Source of the DNA: Cymbomonas tetramitiformis | Taxonomy: Eukaryota; Chlorophyta; Pyramimonadophyceae; Pyramimonadales; Pyramimonadaceae | DNA length: 64,000 nucleotides | Assembly: GCA_001247695.2 (NCBI GenBank) | Contig: LGRX02028690.1 | Coordinates: 1-64,000, forward strand | Direction of reading: 5' to 3' | Shown here: piece by piece, positions 40,589 through 49,632 of the stretch | Numbering within the stretch: the stretch's first letter is position 1 | Layout: each line of letters starts with the position of its first letter | Position numbers and translations under genes: made by a program | Notes under the pieces: model-generated | The model's database searches: none | What the model was told of the DNA's origin: nothing | Seen by the model: only the letters and a program-made list of their open reading frames with translations

Positions 40589-41979
40589 TCACGATAGCTC
40601 CCTTCGGCGTTTTTTGGTGACGACGTCTGTGATGAGATCGCTCCAGACAGCTTTCTGCCACGGTTGAAAAGTCTCCGTCACCTTATCTATAAAGACATCC
40701 GCGATGACCTCGTCGCATGTCTTGTACGATTTTAAGATACGTTGAATCGTCGTCTGCAGGATTCTGTCTTCAAAATCTATACAAACATTTTCTTGACGCA
40801 TTTCGTAGTAGAATTTGTACAATTCGCATAACTTGTCGGAGTGTCTATATTTGTTTAGAAGAAATAAGGAGATCATACACTTAAGCCATTCCATGTCGTT
40901 GAAAACTGCAATCCGATACAGATTGCACAGCTTTTCAAAAGGTATGTTACTATTTAAACTGTCCGTACAAGTGATAGTTATGATCTCCTCCTCAAAGTCA
41001 ACATTCTGATCTGAATTGTAAAGATTCAGGATTTTTCTTTGAGTATCGTCTAGCACGCAGTCTCCTATTCGATCTCCTAAGCGCGCGTCTCGTTTGTCGG
41101 ACATGCGTTGAACCATGGTAATGAAATCGGAATCGCCAAACATGTTTAGCGGTAGCGTGCCGTGCTCAAATTTGCTGTCATCCGGTTTCTTCATGAATAA
41201 TCTTGACTCGCATTTGAAATAGCCTTCGTACAATGGGTAAGTCATATTTATAGGTCTTGGGTATTCGTGTAGTGTAATACGAGGAGTCAGCAGCCCTCTC
41301 AGACTGCACGAGTTCGACACCAGGTGCATATCGTCGCGTATATGTCTCAAATCCATAACTACGGGTAACGTCGCATGCGTCAATTGGTTGTTGCTGTAAG
41401 GTTCTTCCACGCGGTGCACCATAATGGACGCCCTTTCACAGGTTTCCATAAAGGTTTTTCGTGTCAGTCCTTCGCACAGTTTGAATCGCGCGAAGCACTC
41501 TCCTTTAGCAATGAAATGTTCCACGCCGAACGTTTTAGATTGATTGTTTAAACTAAAAGGGATCATCTGTTTCCACGGATATGCATCTTGCCAACCGCGT
41601 AGACGCATATTTATGATGAACCGCACATCTTTTCTCCACTCTGCGTTTATAATAAACACGTCAGCACCGTCTGTCGTTTTGCTCCATTCCGCCCACACGT
41701 TTAATTCTATACGTCCGGAATCCAGATTTATGTCCACACTGCAACAAGTGCGCTCTTCGGCGTTATCGTCATCCGCGAAAGGAATGCAAACGTAAAGCTT
41801 ACCCATGCCGTTTGAAAATCGTAAGCGTTTGTATGATTCAACGTACAGTCTTTCGATCGTAAGACTGAAGGTACCAACATAGTGATCGTCGCCCAGAGAA
41901 TTACGATGCAAGCGATACAGCCCGGATCAATGCAAACGTACCATCGATAAGGTTTACTCGATTTGCAAGGGATCAGCAT
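40589..41979 (-). CDS. unknown protein with one intron
   Basis: Spliced gene: exon 1 is 41979-41942 (12 codons plus two bases), exon 2 is 41864-40589. The exon 2 frame has no usable ATG before residue 36, which favours the split start. Exon 1 opens with an ATG and ends at GGTACG, and the 77-nt intron ends CCTTCAG; the join is in phase. The product is about 438 residues, beta-rich in the first half and helical later, with no recognised motif. Neighbour of the 342-residue gene. Confidence 0.55.
41865..41941 (-). other. candidate spliceosomal intron
   Basis: 77 nt on the minus strand with donor GTACGT and acceptor CTTCAG. It joins a 38-nt first exon in frame to the long exon. Similar in length to the intron at 46024-46099. 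Confidence 0.5.
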
Positions 41980-42188
41980 CTATCAAGCGATCGAATTGAT
42001 TACGCGAGATAATGTCTCCGCAACGCCCTCGAAAGATATTTAGTCACCAACGACATAAACCGACACACGTCACGCGCTAGTCGTTTTTTTTGTCATTTAC
42101 ATCAAACTTTCAAATTCACAACCCGTACTAAAAAATATTCTTTTGTAAAAAGTCTAGGTTTGTATCTTGTTCGTGAACAGTTATAAAC

Positions 42189-42196
42189 TATAAATA
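42189..42196 (+). promoter_or_regulatory. TATA box of the 42238 gene
   Basis: TATAAATA, 42 bp before the ATG. Confidence 0.45.
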
Positions 42197-42237
42197 CGCG
42201 CTCCTAACTTTTAAGGTGTGGTTCATTTTAAAGCGTT

Positions 42238-43179
42238 ATGTACACCATAAAAAGTACAGGGGTCGTCAACAAACGGGCTACAAATACTGGCAACAGCTCC
42301 GGAGATACATACGTGGACATATCGAAAGACAACACGATGCACTCACCTTTGCATGTCATAAGAGAACATTCCAATATCCAAAACGAAGAGCAGTCCGATG
42401 AGGATTATGTAAGCTTGAGCGTTAAGCGCGCGACTCGATCGATAGATCGAAAATTGTGCGTGGTTGTGGCCATGGTGTGCGTCTTTGTCGTGTGCAACAT
42501 CGCCACCTTGCTTGCGGTAGGTTTGACCTTTATGAAGTACGAGAGTGTCGTCAACGTGTACATTCAAAACTTGACATCACCGAACGATCCTGACGCGCCC
42601 TTCTCAGCACCGCGACTGCAACGTGCGAGCCTCAAAGTGGAAAACATGTTGTCCGTCGCAAATATGGCTGCGCAAGTACTCAGCAACGAGAGCACAGTAT
42701 CGCAAGAGGAAGCCGCATCCGACGATGCGATCATGCTGGCTCGAAGGCGGGGGCTCGAATCGAAACTCTCACGTCTGAACGAGACGCTCTTCGCTGCTGA
42801 ACTTTTGGCGAAATTCGCTGCAGGTCCTCAGGTTACAGCGTTAACCGAAGCCTCCGCCTCATTTTTGACGGATACTGTGTCCAAAGTGGACATGGAAGCA
42901 GTAAATAAACTATTAACGACATTCGGTAAGGACGAGTACGTGAATCATTCGCTGTCATTGGCGGACAAAGCGATGGGAAAGGTGGACACATACGAAAGTG
43001 CGATGCGTAGCGTAGCACTTATGATGGCTCGAGCTTGGGCACAAAATCAGTCTCCAACATCCGTGGACGAATTTCCGACCTACGCTTATGCATCCGCGCG
43101 AGAACAAGCATTGGACAGGCGCGAACCTTTGTACGACACGCGAAATATGATCCGGAGAAGGGATGTATACGGACAATAA
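42238..43179 (+). CDS. type II-like single-pass membrane protein
   Basis: 313 codons. The N-terminal 75 residues are polar and end in a basic cluster; residues about 78-101 are one strong transmembrane helix. The remainder, which would be lumenal or exposed, is helical and A/S/L-rich with several N-x-S/T sites. The layout suggests an envelope protein with an extended helical ectodomain. No known family. Confidence 0.6.
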   Translation: MYTIKSTGVVNKRATNTGNSSGDTYVDISKDNTMHSPLHVIREHSNIQNEEQSDEDYVSLSVKRATRSIDRKLCVVVAMVCVFVVCNIATLLAVGLTFMKYESVVNVYIQNLTSPNDPDAPFSAPRLQRASLKVENMLSVANMAAQVLSNESTVSQEEAASDDAIMLARRRGLESKLSRLNETLFAAELLAKFAAGPQVTALTEASASFLTDTVSKVDMEAVNKLLTTFGKDEYVNHSLSLADKAMGKVDTYESAMRSVALMMARAWAQNQSPTSVDEFPTYAYASAREQALDRREPLYDTRNMIRRRDVYGQ

Positions 43180-43438
43180 GTACTTTTATTATACAGGTAG
43201 TATATTAGAAATATATACACAATATTTTTTTTTGTCATTCATAAATTTACGACATATATTCGTCGTCAGTTGTAAATCATCATCGTGCAGTGTGTGAACT
43301 TTTAGGTCAAGTCTATTTTTGGTTTTATCAATAAGAGACAATTCGTAAATGGGAAAGACGCGCTTACTTGTATACAATATTTACAAATACGCGCGACCAC
43401 GATTTGTGTCATAACAAATGTTGCAACATAAGATATTT

Positions 43439-44983
43439 TTAGAAACCTTCAGTTTCCCAAGGTTTTACTGACCGTAATTTTTTTAATCGTATATCTTGCA
43501 TCATATTACTTTCCAGACCGACAACTTTTAATAAATCATCGATTTCGCTTGGAAATAACGTAACCCACTTATCAAGCTTTAACAATCTCTGTACTGTTTC
43601 TTTAATCAATTCGAGTCGTATGTCCAAATGTTTCATTAATACTTTGTTGTCTGTTAAGAATGTGAGGATGTCATTTATATTAAAAGGTTGTTGGATATAT
43701 TTATTCTCTTGTGCTAAAATAATACATTCGGCCGCCTTCTTTATGTGCTTGTATGTAAAAAACTCTGTATTGAATAAGTGGAGAATCTTATGTGTCACAT
43801 TATATTTAGCATATTCATGATTATTCATGACCATGTGTGAAAGCCTAATTTTATTTAGTAAAACCTTTAGGAAAATATTAAGAAAATCTTCAAATTTAGA
43901 AGAGTGATTTTCAAAGTTGCAATGCTTATACAGATGTAAAAAATTGGCAATCTTGTTTATATCAATATGCGACTTGTATTTTTGTTTCATGTATTTTTCA
44001 ATGAACTGCTCAAAATAAATATCGCACACAATTTGCTTTACAAATTTAGGAATATCTCCACATACGATTATGTCGCATACGTCATCACAAGTTAGCTCAA
44101 GATATTTTGACAATAGGTTACATGTCGTTATATAAGAATTATTTACTGAATGTTGGAATGTTTTAAAAAGTTCATAAAATCTCATATAACGAGATTTCGA
44201 TTTAATTTCGTCAAGATATACATAGACATCCTCACATATTACTACATCATGAAATTTACTGACATGGATGTGCATCCCGTATTGTCTAAGCAAATATGTA
44301 TGCATTGTTTTGTAAAAAGAAAATCCATATACATTTCTAGTAATGTGTATTGACAAATGGTCTAATATAGAGAATTGTAAAGCCATATCATGTTCCTCAA
44401 AAGTTACGGGTATATATTCTTCTGTTTTTTCTTTTTGAAACCAATTATCTTGATAATTAAGATAAAGATTATTTTGCATTTCAGTGCGAAAAGAAAAAAA
44501 TGGACTTGCTAATGACGTTGTTGTATTCATATCTGTAATAAACGGGGTTCCTTCGTACAGTTCTTCTTGCATATCGTATAAATAATCCTTAACAGCGCAC
44601 GATATCAAACGTCGCAATCTTTCATCGTTTTTAAGAAAAGGATTCTTGTATATCTGATAAATCTGATGAATTGACCACCATATTCTTTGCTTAGCCACAT
44701 CCATATCTGGTATTGAGATATATGTTTCATATTCCTGTTTCAAATTATTTTTTTGTCGATTCCACCATTCTGTCAATGCGCTGCAGTAAAAGCAATAAGA
44801 CTCGTACATGTCCTTATCGCTTACACATTTCTCTTCTGGTCTTGAGATTTCACGTGGTATCAAAAATCTTTGCTCTGCATTCGACCATTCACACTCGCAT
44901 GCACCCAACACTGCATCGGTATATTTAGAGCCTACAACACGTGCGATTACTATCGTGCGCTCGTAATACGATCCTATTGACAT
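43439..44983 (-). CDS. unknown 514-residue protein
   Basis: ATG at 44983. A helical, tyrosine- and histidine-rich chain without membrane segments or enzyme motifs. Cysteine-rich near the N-terminus. The 259-bp gap before it (43180-43438) contains a weak minus-strand frame without ATG that I do not call. Function unknown. Confidence 0.55.
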   Translation of the reverse strand: MSIGSYYERTIVIARVVGSKYTDAVLGACECEWSNAEQRFLIPREISRPEEKCVSDKDMYESYCFYCSALTEWWNRQKNNLKQEYETYISIPDMDVAKQRIWWSIHQIYQIYKNPFLKNDERLRRLISCAVKDYLYDMQEELYEGTPFITDMNTTTSLASPFFSFRTEMQNNLYLNYQDNWFQKEKTEEYIPVTFEEHDMALQFSILDHLSIHITRNVYGFSFYKTMHTYLLRQYGMHIHVSKFHDVVICEDVYVYLDEIKSKSRYMRFYELFKTFQHSVNNSYITTCNLLSKYLELTCDDVCDIIVCGDIPKFVKQIVCDIYFEQFIEKYMKQKYKSHIDINKIANFLHLYKHCNFENHSSKFEDFLNIFLKVLLNKIRLSHMVMNNHEYAKYNVTHKILHLFNTEFFTYKHIKKAAECIILAQENKYIQQPFNINDILTFLTDNKVLMKHLDIRLELIKETVQRLLKLDKWVTLFPSEIDDLLKVVGLESNMMQDIRLKKLRSVKPWETEGF

Positions 44984-45649
44984 CTTAGATATTATAAGTT
45001 CTATAAGGTTATCCGGTAGAGTGGTAAGATTTATCTGAGTAGTATTTTACTATTTTTCGGTGTAACGATATTCCGCTCACCTGATGAAGCACTCTTAGGT
45101 TTTTTTATTGTCATTATTAATATTTTTATTTGCTATACTTTAAAAAGTCTTATGGTGGTTTCATTGTGCTGCATATATATATGTATATTGTTATATTACA
45201 CGCTCCGAGGATTGTGCGTGTGTGTGTTATGTGGCAAATGCTGTAACGTGTGACCGAAAAGCACGTAAGTCAAAGTACGACTCAAAATTGTGAGAGACGC
45301 GCATGCATTGATAAGTCTCACAGGTAGTCACGTTCACGGTTTGTTATGTAACAAGCACACTCGGCGCACATCAGCATAACCTGTATACTTGTACGTCAAA
45401 AACTTTAGTGACGCCTAAAAGTAATCATCGCAACCTTCGATACAAAAATACATATTATCTGATCGAGTTATCGCGTATGATCAAGGGTGAATGGTCTTTA
45501 CACTATGCCCGACACCTAATAGAATATATGCAAGAAAAAAAATATGTGGTTAGAAAAGTTACAAATTTACATATATAATATATATAGCACAATTTTTATG
45601 TCCCACATTTTTATTTCAGTTAATATTTGTATCGGCATACCATGCTAAT
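44984..45649. other. intergenic
   Basis: 670 bp. GC content varies; an alternating TA run at about 45176-45186 and a second near 45570-45586. Nothing gene-like beyond short frames. Confidence 0.35.
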
Positions 45650-46778
45650 TCATTTGCCGTTGATGGGAACAAAAAATGCAAACTTCATGCCAATAATGCC
45701 GTTGACGCTCTTTTCTTGGCCCTCAAAGTCTGTAAATTGCAGTTTGACCTCTTTCAAATTGTGCGTATACCGAAACTTGGATCTCAAAGTTTTGTAAGTG
45801 TCCTTAATTTTGCTAAAGACGTTCCAAGGCATAAATTTAAAACCATCTCGATCGGTGTACAGCTCATTATCTTTCCAAGCGTAAAACTCTTTTTTATCGA
45901 CATCACCAAAGTCGAAAAGTTCAGATTCGCAAGCGTAATTTAAAATGTTGATTGTATCCTCGGCCGATTTGGAGATGACGGCGCGGACTTCTCCGTTGGG
46001 CAAAGGAGTGTGAAAGACGTACGCTGCGAAGTATGACATTCGGAATGTCAGACACTTGGAGCATACGAGAAAGCCAATACGTTGCGAAGCGAGACTTACC
46101 TTTCATCCGGTATCCGAGGAGGCCGGGGCTGATCTCGTTGGTATCGGTAAGGTGCGTCATGTTAATGTTAGCAATATAACGGTGCCTGCTGGAAACCTTT
46201 TCCTTGTTTTGATAAACGATTTGTTCTTGTTTGGTCAGAAGAGGCGATAGGATGCAGCCGGTGATCACTTTGGCCAATTCCGACTGCTTCGGATTTTTTA
46301 CGACGATCCCAGAAGTTTGAGACAAAGATGCACCGTTTCCGTCCATTACTTTCAAAACACTTTCGTGTATATTGTGAATCGGCGTCGCGCGATTGGCTTC
46401 CGTACTTTTTGTTTCGTGTGCAAGAGTGACCGTAATCGCTTCTACCACGCACATATCGAAAGCAAATTCAACTTCATCAATACCGACATAGCTTGCGTTG
46501 TGTTGACTATTCTTCAGTCGCTGAACAATCAAAGCTTGTAGCAGATGTTCCTGAAAAGTAATAGATGAATGACCATTGATATTGAAAAAAATGTCAACGG
46601 ACGTGTTAAGACCTTCGAGTGTTGAAATATGTTGTTTTATGTTGCTCTCGTGTAAATCTTCTTCTTCTTCTTCATTTGTAGCATCTGGAGCACGCAAAAC
46701 ATCCACCTCCACACCTGATTTTACTAATGAATCTTCGTTCGGTGGCTGTGATGGTACAACTCTAACGTTGGCGGACAT
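45650..46778 (-). CDS. unknown protein with one intron
   Basis: Exon 1 runs from the ATG at 46778 to 46100, exon 2 from 46023 to 45650. An earlier ATG exists at 46829, but it lies inside the presumed TATA-to-start interval. The unspliced frame runs into a basic, unrelated tail, while the spliced frame continues as a compact beta-rich domain of about 125 residues, which supports splicing. The N-terminal region is acidic and disordered; the middle is alpha/beta with a repeated I/V pattern. No known family. Divergent from the zinc-ribbon gene at 47441. Confidence 0.6.
46024..46099 (-). other. candidate spliceosomal intron
   Basis: 76 nt with a strong GTAAGT donor and CTTCGCAG acceptor. Splicing keeps phase 1 and joins two open frames that otherwise overlap in different registers. 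Confidence 0.65.
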
Positions 46779-46876
46779 TATGTAAAATGACTCGACGGAA
46801 CAATCTTTGGTATCGCCTTCGCGCGACATTAAAATATATAACGTGTATATATACATAGTCGTCGCTTGTTAGCGTA

Positions 46877-47428
46877 CAGTAAACACTCATATTTAATGAA
46901 ACAGATCCGGCTCCAGCCAGCCAAATCACTAAAATCGTGACCTCCCGCCGGCGCCAGCGTGCTAATGAATTGTTCATTAGAAGGAACGCGATTCATGAGC
47001 CAGCCAGCACCATTCGTTATTTTCCTCACGTCAGCCTTACAAACTGAAATTTTCGAGAAAACTGTGTGCTGATTTTTCGAAGTGATAAAATGGACCCAGC
47101 GAGTAGGCAACAGCTTAGAGAGCTGCACACAGACATGAAGACAGACAGACAGATATTATGGTGTAGACACCATAACACCAATAATTGCCTACAGTAATGC
47201 CATGTGCAATAATTAGCCTAAAGCCATGTGCACCGCGTCAAGTTATGCCAGCGTCAATTCCTTATGTTAAGATTGCCGAAAGCATGCCAGCCAGCGAGCG
47301 CCTTCCTTATTTTGGACCTCTTCCTTATTTTTTTGGGTCCAGCCAGCCAAATCACTAAAATCGTGACCCCCCCCCAAAACGCTGGCTGATTCCTTAACGG
47401 TGAATTCCTTAATACTGAGTGTCTACTG
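46877..47428. mobile_element. 552-bp MITE with TA target duplication
   Basis: Ends are imperfect inverted repeats: CAGTAAACACTCA on the left, CAGTAGACACTCA on the right read inwards, flanked by TA at 46875-46876 and 47429-47430. An identical 31-bp segment beginning TCCAGCCAGCCAAATCACT occurs near each end, in direct orientation (46912-46942 and 47338-47368). It is different in interior from the MITE in the JAMM gene but of the same superfamily type. Sits in the divergent promoter between two genes, 12 bp before the ATG of the zinc-ribbon gene. Confidence 0.75.
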
Positions 47429-47440
47429 TATTTTTGGAGT

Positions 47441-47845
47441 ATGACTCTCTCTCCCAAAGTTCAGCTACCAAATGGAATGCGTGTTATGCATCGACACGAG
47501 AGAATGAGCCACATGTTGTTGCACGTAGAATGTGACAACGAGGGATGTAGAAGAGTGACTGATTGGTGCAACCTTTTGCCTCCATTAACAGAAGTGTCCA
47601 TACCCAAGTCTGTTTGTCCGAACTGCGACGGAAAACTAAGATTGCAATTGTACTTGCCCAAAACTGGCGCTGACCAAACTTTACGTGCGTCAAAATCTAG
47701 CGTCTTCGCATGGATTGGTCGACAACGGCTTGTCGTGTGTGTCTTCATTCTGCTTTGCGACCTCTTATTCAACTGTTTAACTCTGCTTGCGCGTCATCAG
47801 TTTGTGCACGATGATCACGATCGATACGACGTTTTCAGGTTTTGA
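47441..47845 (+). CDS. small zinc-ribbon-like membrane protein
   Basis: 134 codons from ATG. A cysteine pair C-x4-C near residues 31-36 and a C-x2-C near 59-62 give a zinc-ribbon-like arrangement. A single transmembrane helix follows at about 97-118, with an H/D-rich C-terminus. The MITE immediately upstream has displaced its promoter. No known family. Confidence 0.5.
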   Translation: MTLSPKVQLPNGMRVMHRHERMSHMLLHVECDNEGCRRVTDWCNLLPPLTEVSIPKSVCPNCDGKLRLQLYLPKTGADQTLRASKSSVFAWIGRQRLVVCVFILLCDLLFNCLTLLARHQFVHDDHDRYDVFRF

Positions 47846-48054
47846 TCGCGGAACCTTCATCGAAAAAAAATTTGACTGCTGTATGTGAACGTACGATCAT
47901 TTTTAGCATACCTCATATGCATGACAGGTTCTTCCGACATATTTACAAGGCGTGCGTGCGTTTGTACGATTATATATATATAAGCGAATGGACTCGGTGG
48001 AAGGCCGATTTTTAATGGTAACTAAAACGGCGCAAGACCGAACAAGAGGGAGAA

Positions 48055-48150
48055 ATGCAAACTTTTCAAATCTCCGTGCATGGAGGCGATGTGTATACTA
48101 AGAATGATATGTTGCCAAAAATATTTGATTACTACTACCATACAAAATAA
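48055..48150 (+). CDS. short ORF of 31 codons
   Basis: A short ATG frame following a TA-rich box at about 47972-47984. It overlaps a minus-strand coding-like fragment. Too short to judge; listed as a possible small gene. Confidence 0.2.
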   Translation: MQTFQISVHGGDVYTKNDMLPKIFDYYYHTK

Positions 48151-48345
48151 AAATCAGGTAGTTGAAATATGCCGTTACGGTCATATCGCGCCAAAATCGG
48201 TGCAGCCGTAATCCCGATTCGTGTTGATCTTCCAATCTCCTTCCTTAAATTCGGGAAATCCTTACACAGGGTACATTTGAATTTTTTGAGTGCGGCGAAA
48301 TCTTGATCTTCCTTAATAATTTTTAGCAGTACGATTCCGTTATTA
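48135..48345 (-). pseudogene. coding-like fragment without start
   Basis: About 65 codons on the minus strand ending in TAG at 48137-48135, containing a C-x2-C pair and a balanced, natural-looking composition, but no ATG up to the TA-rich stretch upstream (48345-48375). It may be the 3' exon or relic of a gene. Confidence 0.3.
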
Positions 48346-48459
48346 TAAAGAGATATGTATATATATAAACATATGACGGGTATGTATATATATATGTGGA
48401 CGATCGCGCGGAATTGATGCGTCCATAAAGTGCGCGTTTTAGTCTTTAAAAATATAGTG

Positions 48460-48764
48460 ATGGTCGAATATACGGCTTACGCGCTGCTACCCACCGCCAT
48501 GGTGTGCGCGTCGATTTATACGCTTTTGTCGTACTTGATGGTGTACTACGTTTATGTGGAGATATACAAGCACGCGCAGCATAAGGTTTCTTACCATGAC
48601 TATCGAGGTTACATAGATCATATAGTGGAAGATCAAAGTCGTGAATTTCTGCAAACATTAACAAACTCTTGTATGTGGATCTTTAATTTATGGTATCAAT
48701 CATTTCAACGATTGTACACATATCTCGTGCAATACAGATACGTCATTGTGGGTATTGTGCTGGT
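48460..48764 (+). pseudogene. giant glycoprotein gene, N-terminal fragment
   Basis: About 100 codons from the ATG at 48460, with a TA-rich box about 100 bp upstream. It has a hydrophobic helix near the start, then a polar section, and a second hydrophobic stretch that begins just before the mobile element. The frame can be matched to the next fragment at 54307 if two bases at the left boundary are of host origin. As it stands it reads a few codons into the element's terminal repeat and stops at 48789. Confidence 0.5.
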
Positions 48765-49479
48765 TATAAAAAATAAACTTTCGCTGTAATACGGTATGTG
48801 CTCGAAAGCTGCACGTAGTAGTGTAGTGTAATAAATACGACCGCAGTGACGGCTCGAACACAGCAAGTCAGAACAAGTAGCTTTTGTAATAACAGATGTG
48901 ATAAAGTCGTGCTGAGATAATAATATAAAAACCAAAATACTCTGTACAAATAACGATATGAAATACCGGAGCTAATGCTGGCTACTCATAAGCTTTTCGG
49001 TTTGAGCCACAAACCTTCCTCAGTGAGCTTTGCAGGAACTAAAAAGTCAGTCCCAATGTTGGCTTAATATGATGCGAAGAACCAAGCTACTGTTGACCAT
49101 AGTGATAAGATGTACAGTCACAGGCAGTTGGGATACACTCCGATTTCTCTCTAGGCGAGCTGGCAAATAATTTCTCAAGCAGTTATGCCGTCATAGTCAG
49201 ATAGCCTAGCACCATACAAAACTCAAAAGCAACTGGGTTGTCACCAAGGCAGTGAGCTGGAGAGTCTCAGTCAAATGTCTCACGTAATAAGTTCTAAAAT
49301 CTTCCACGCTTTTGTAATACAAAGTGACAAAAGTGTCTTACGTAAAAACTTCTGAAAAACTGTCACGAGTGTGTAAGACAGTTTGAAATTCTCAACATAA
49401 AAGAAAGTAAAAGATAGTAGTCCCCATAAAAACTGAACCAAGTCTCACCCAGGACTCACCAACCAGGATCACTACCCCA
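48763..49479. repeat. left terminal direct repeat (717 bp)
   Basis: Nearly identical to 53589-54306. I can see four substitutions and one single-base indel. At all four substitutions this copy has T where the other has C. Begins GTTATAAAAAATAAAC and ends ACTACCCCA; no TG...CA ends, so it does not look like a conventional LTR. Confidence 0.85.
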
Positions 49480-49632
49480 GTGCACCGGCCCGTAGGCCCC
49501 TCATTTTCCACCCCACCAGTGCAGACCCAACACAGCCCCCACTTCACTGCATCACCCACCGCCCTCCGCCGTCCCGCCAGGTGTCTGCCCCATTCATTCC
49601 ATAAATCAACACTACATTTCTCTTCTCCATTG

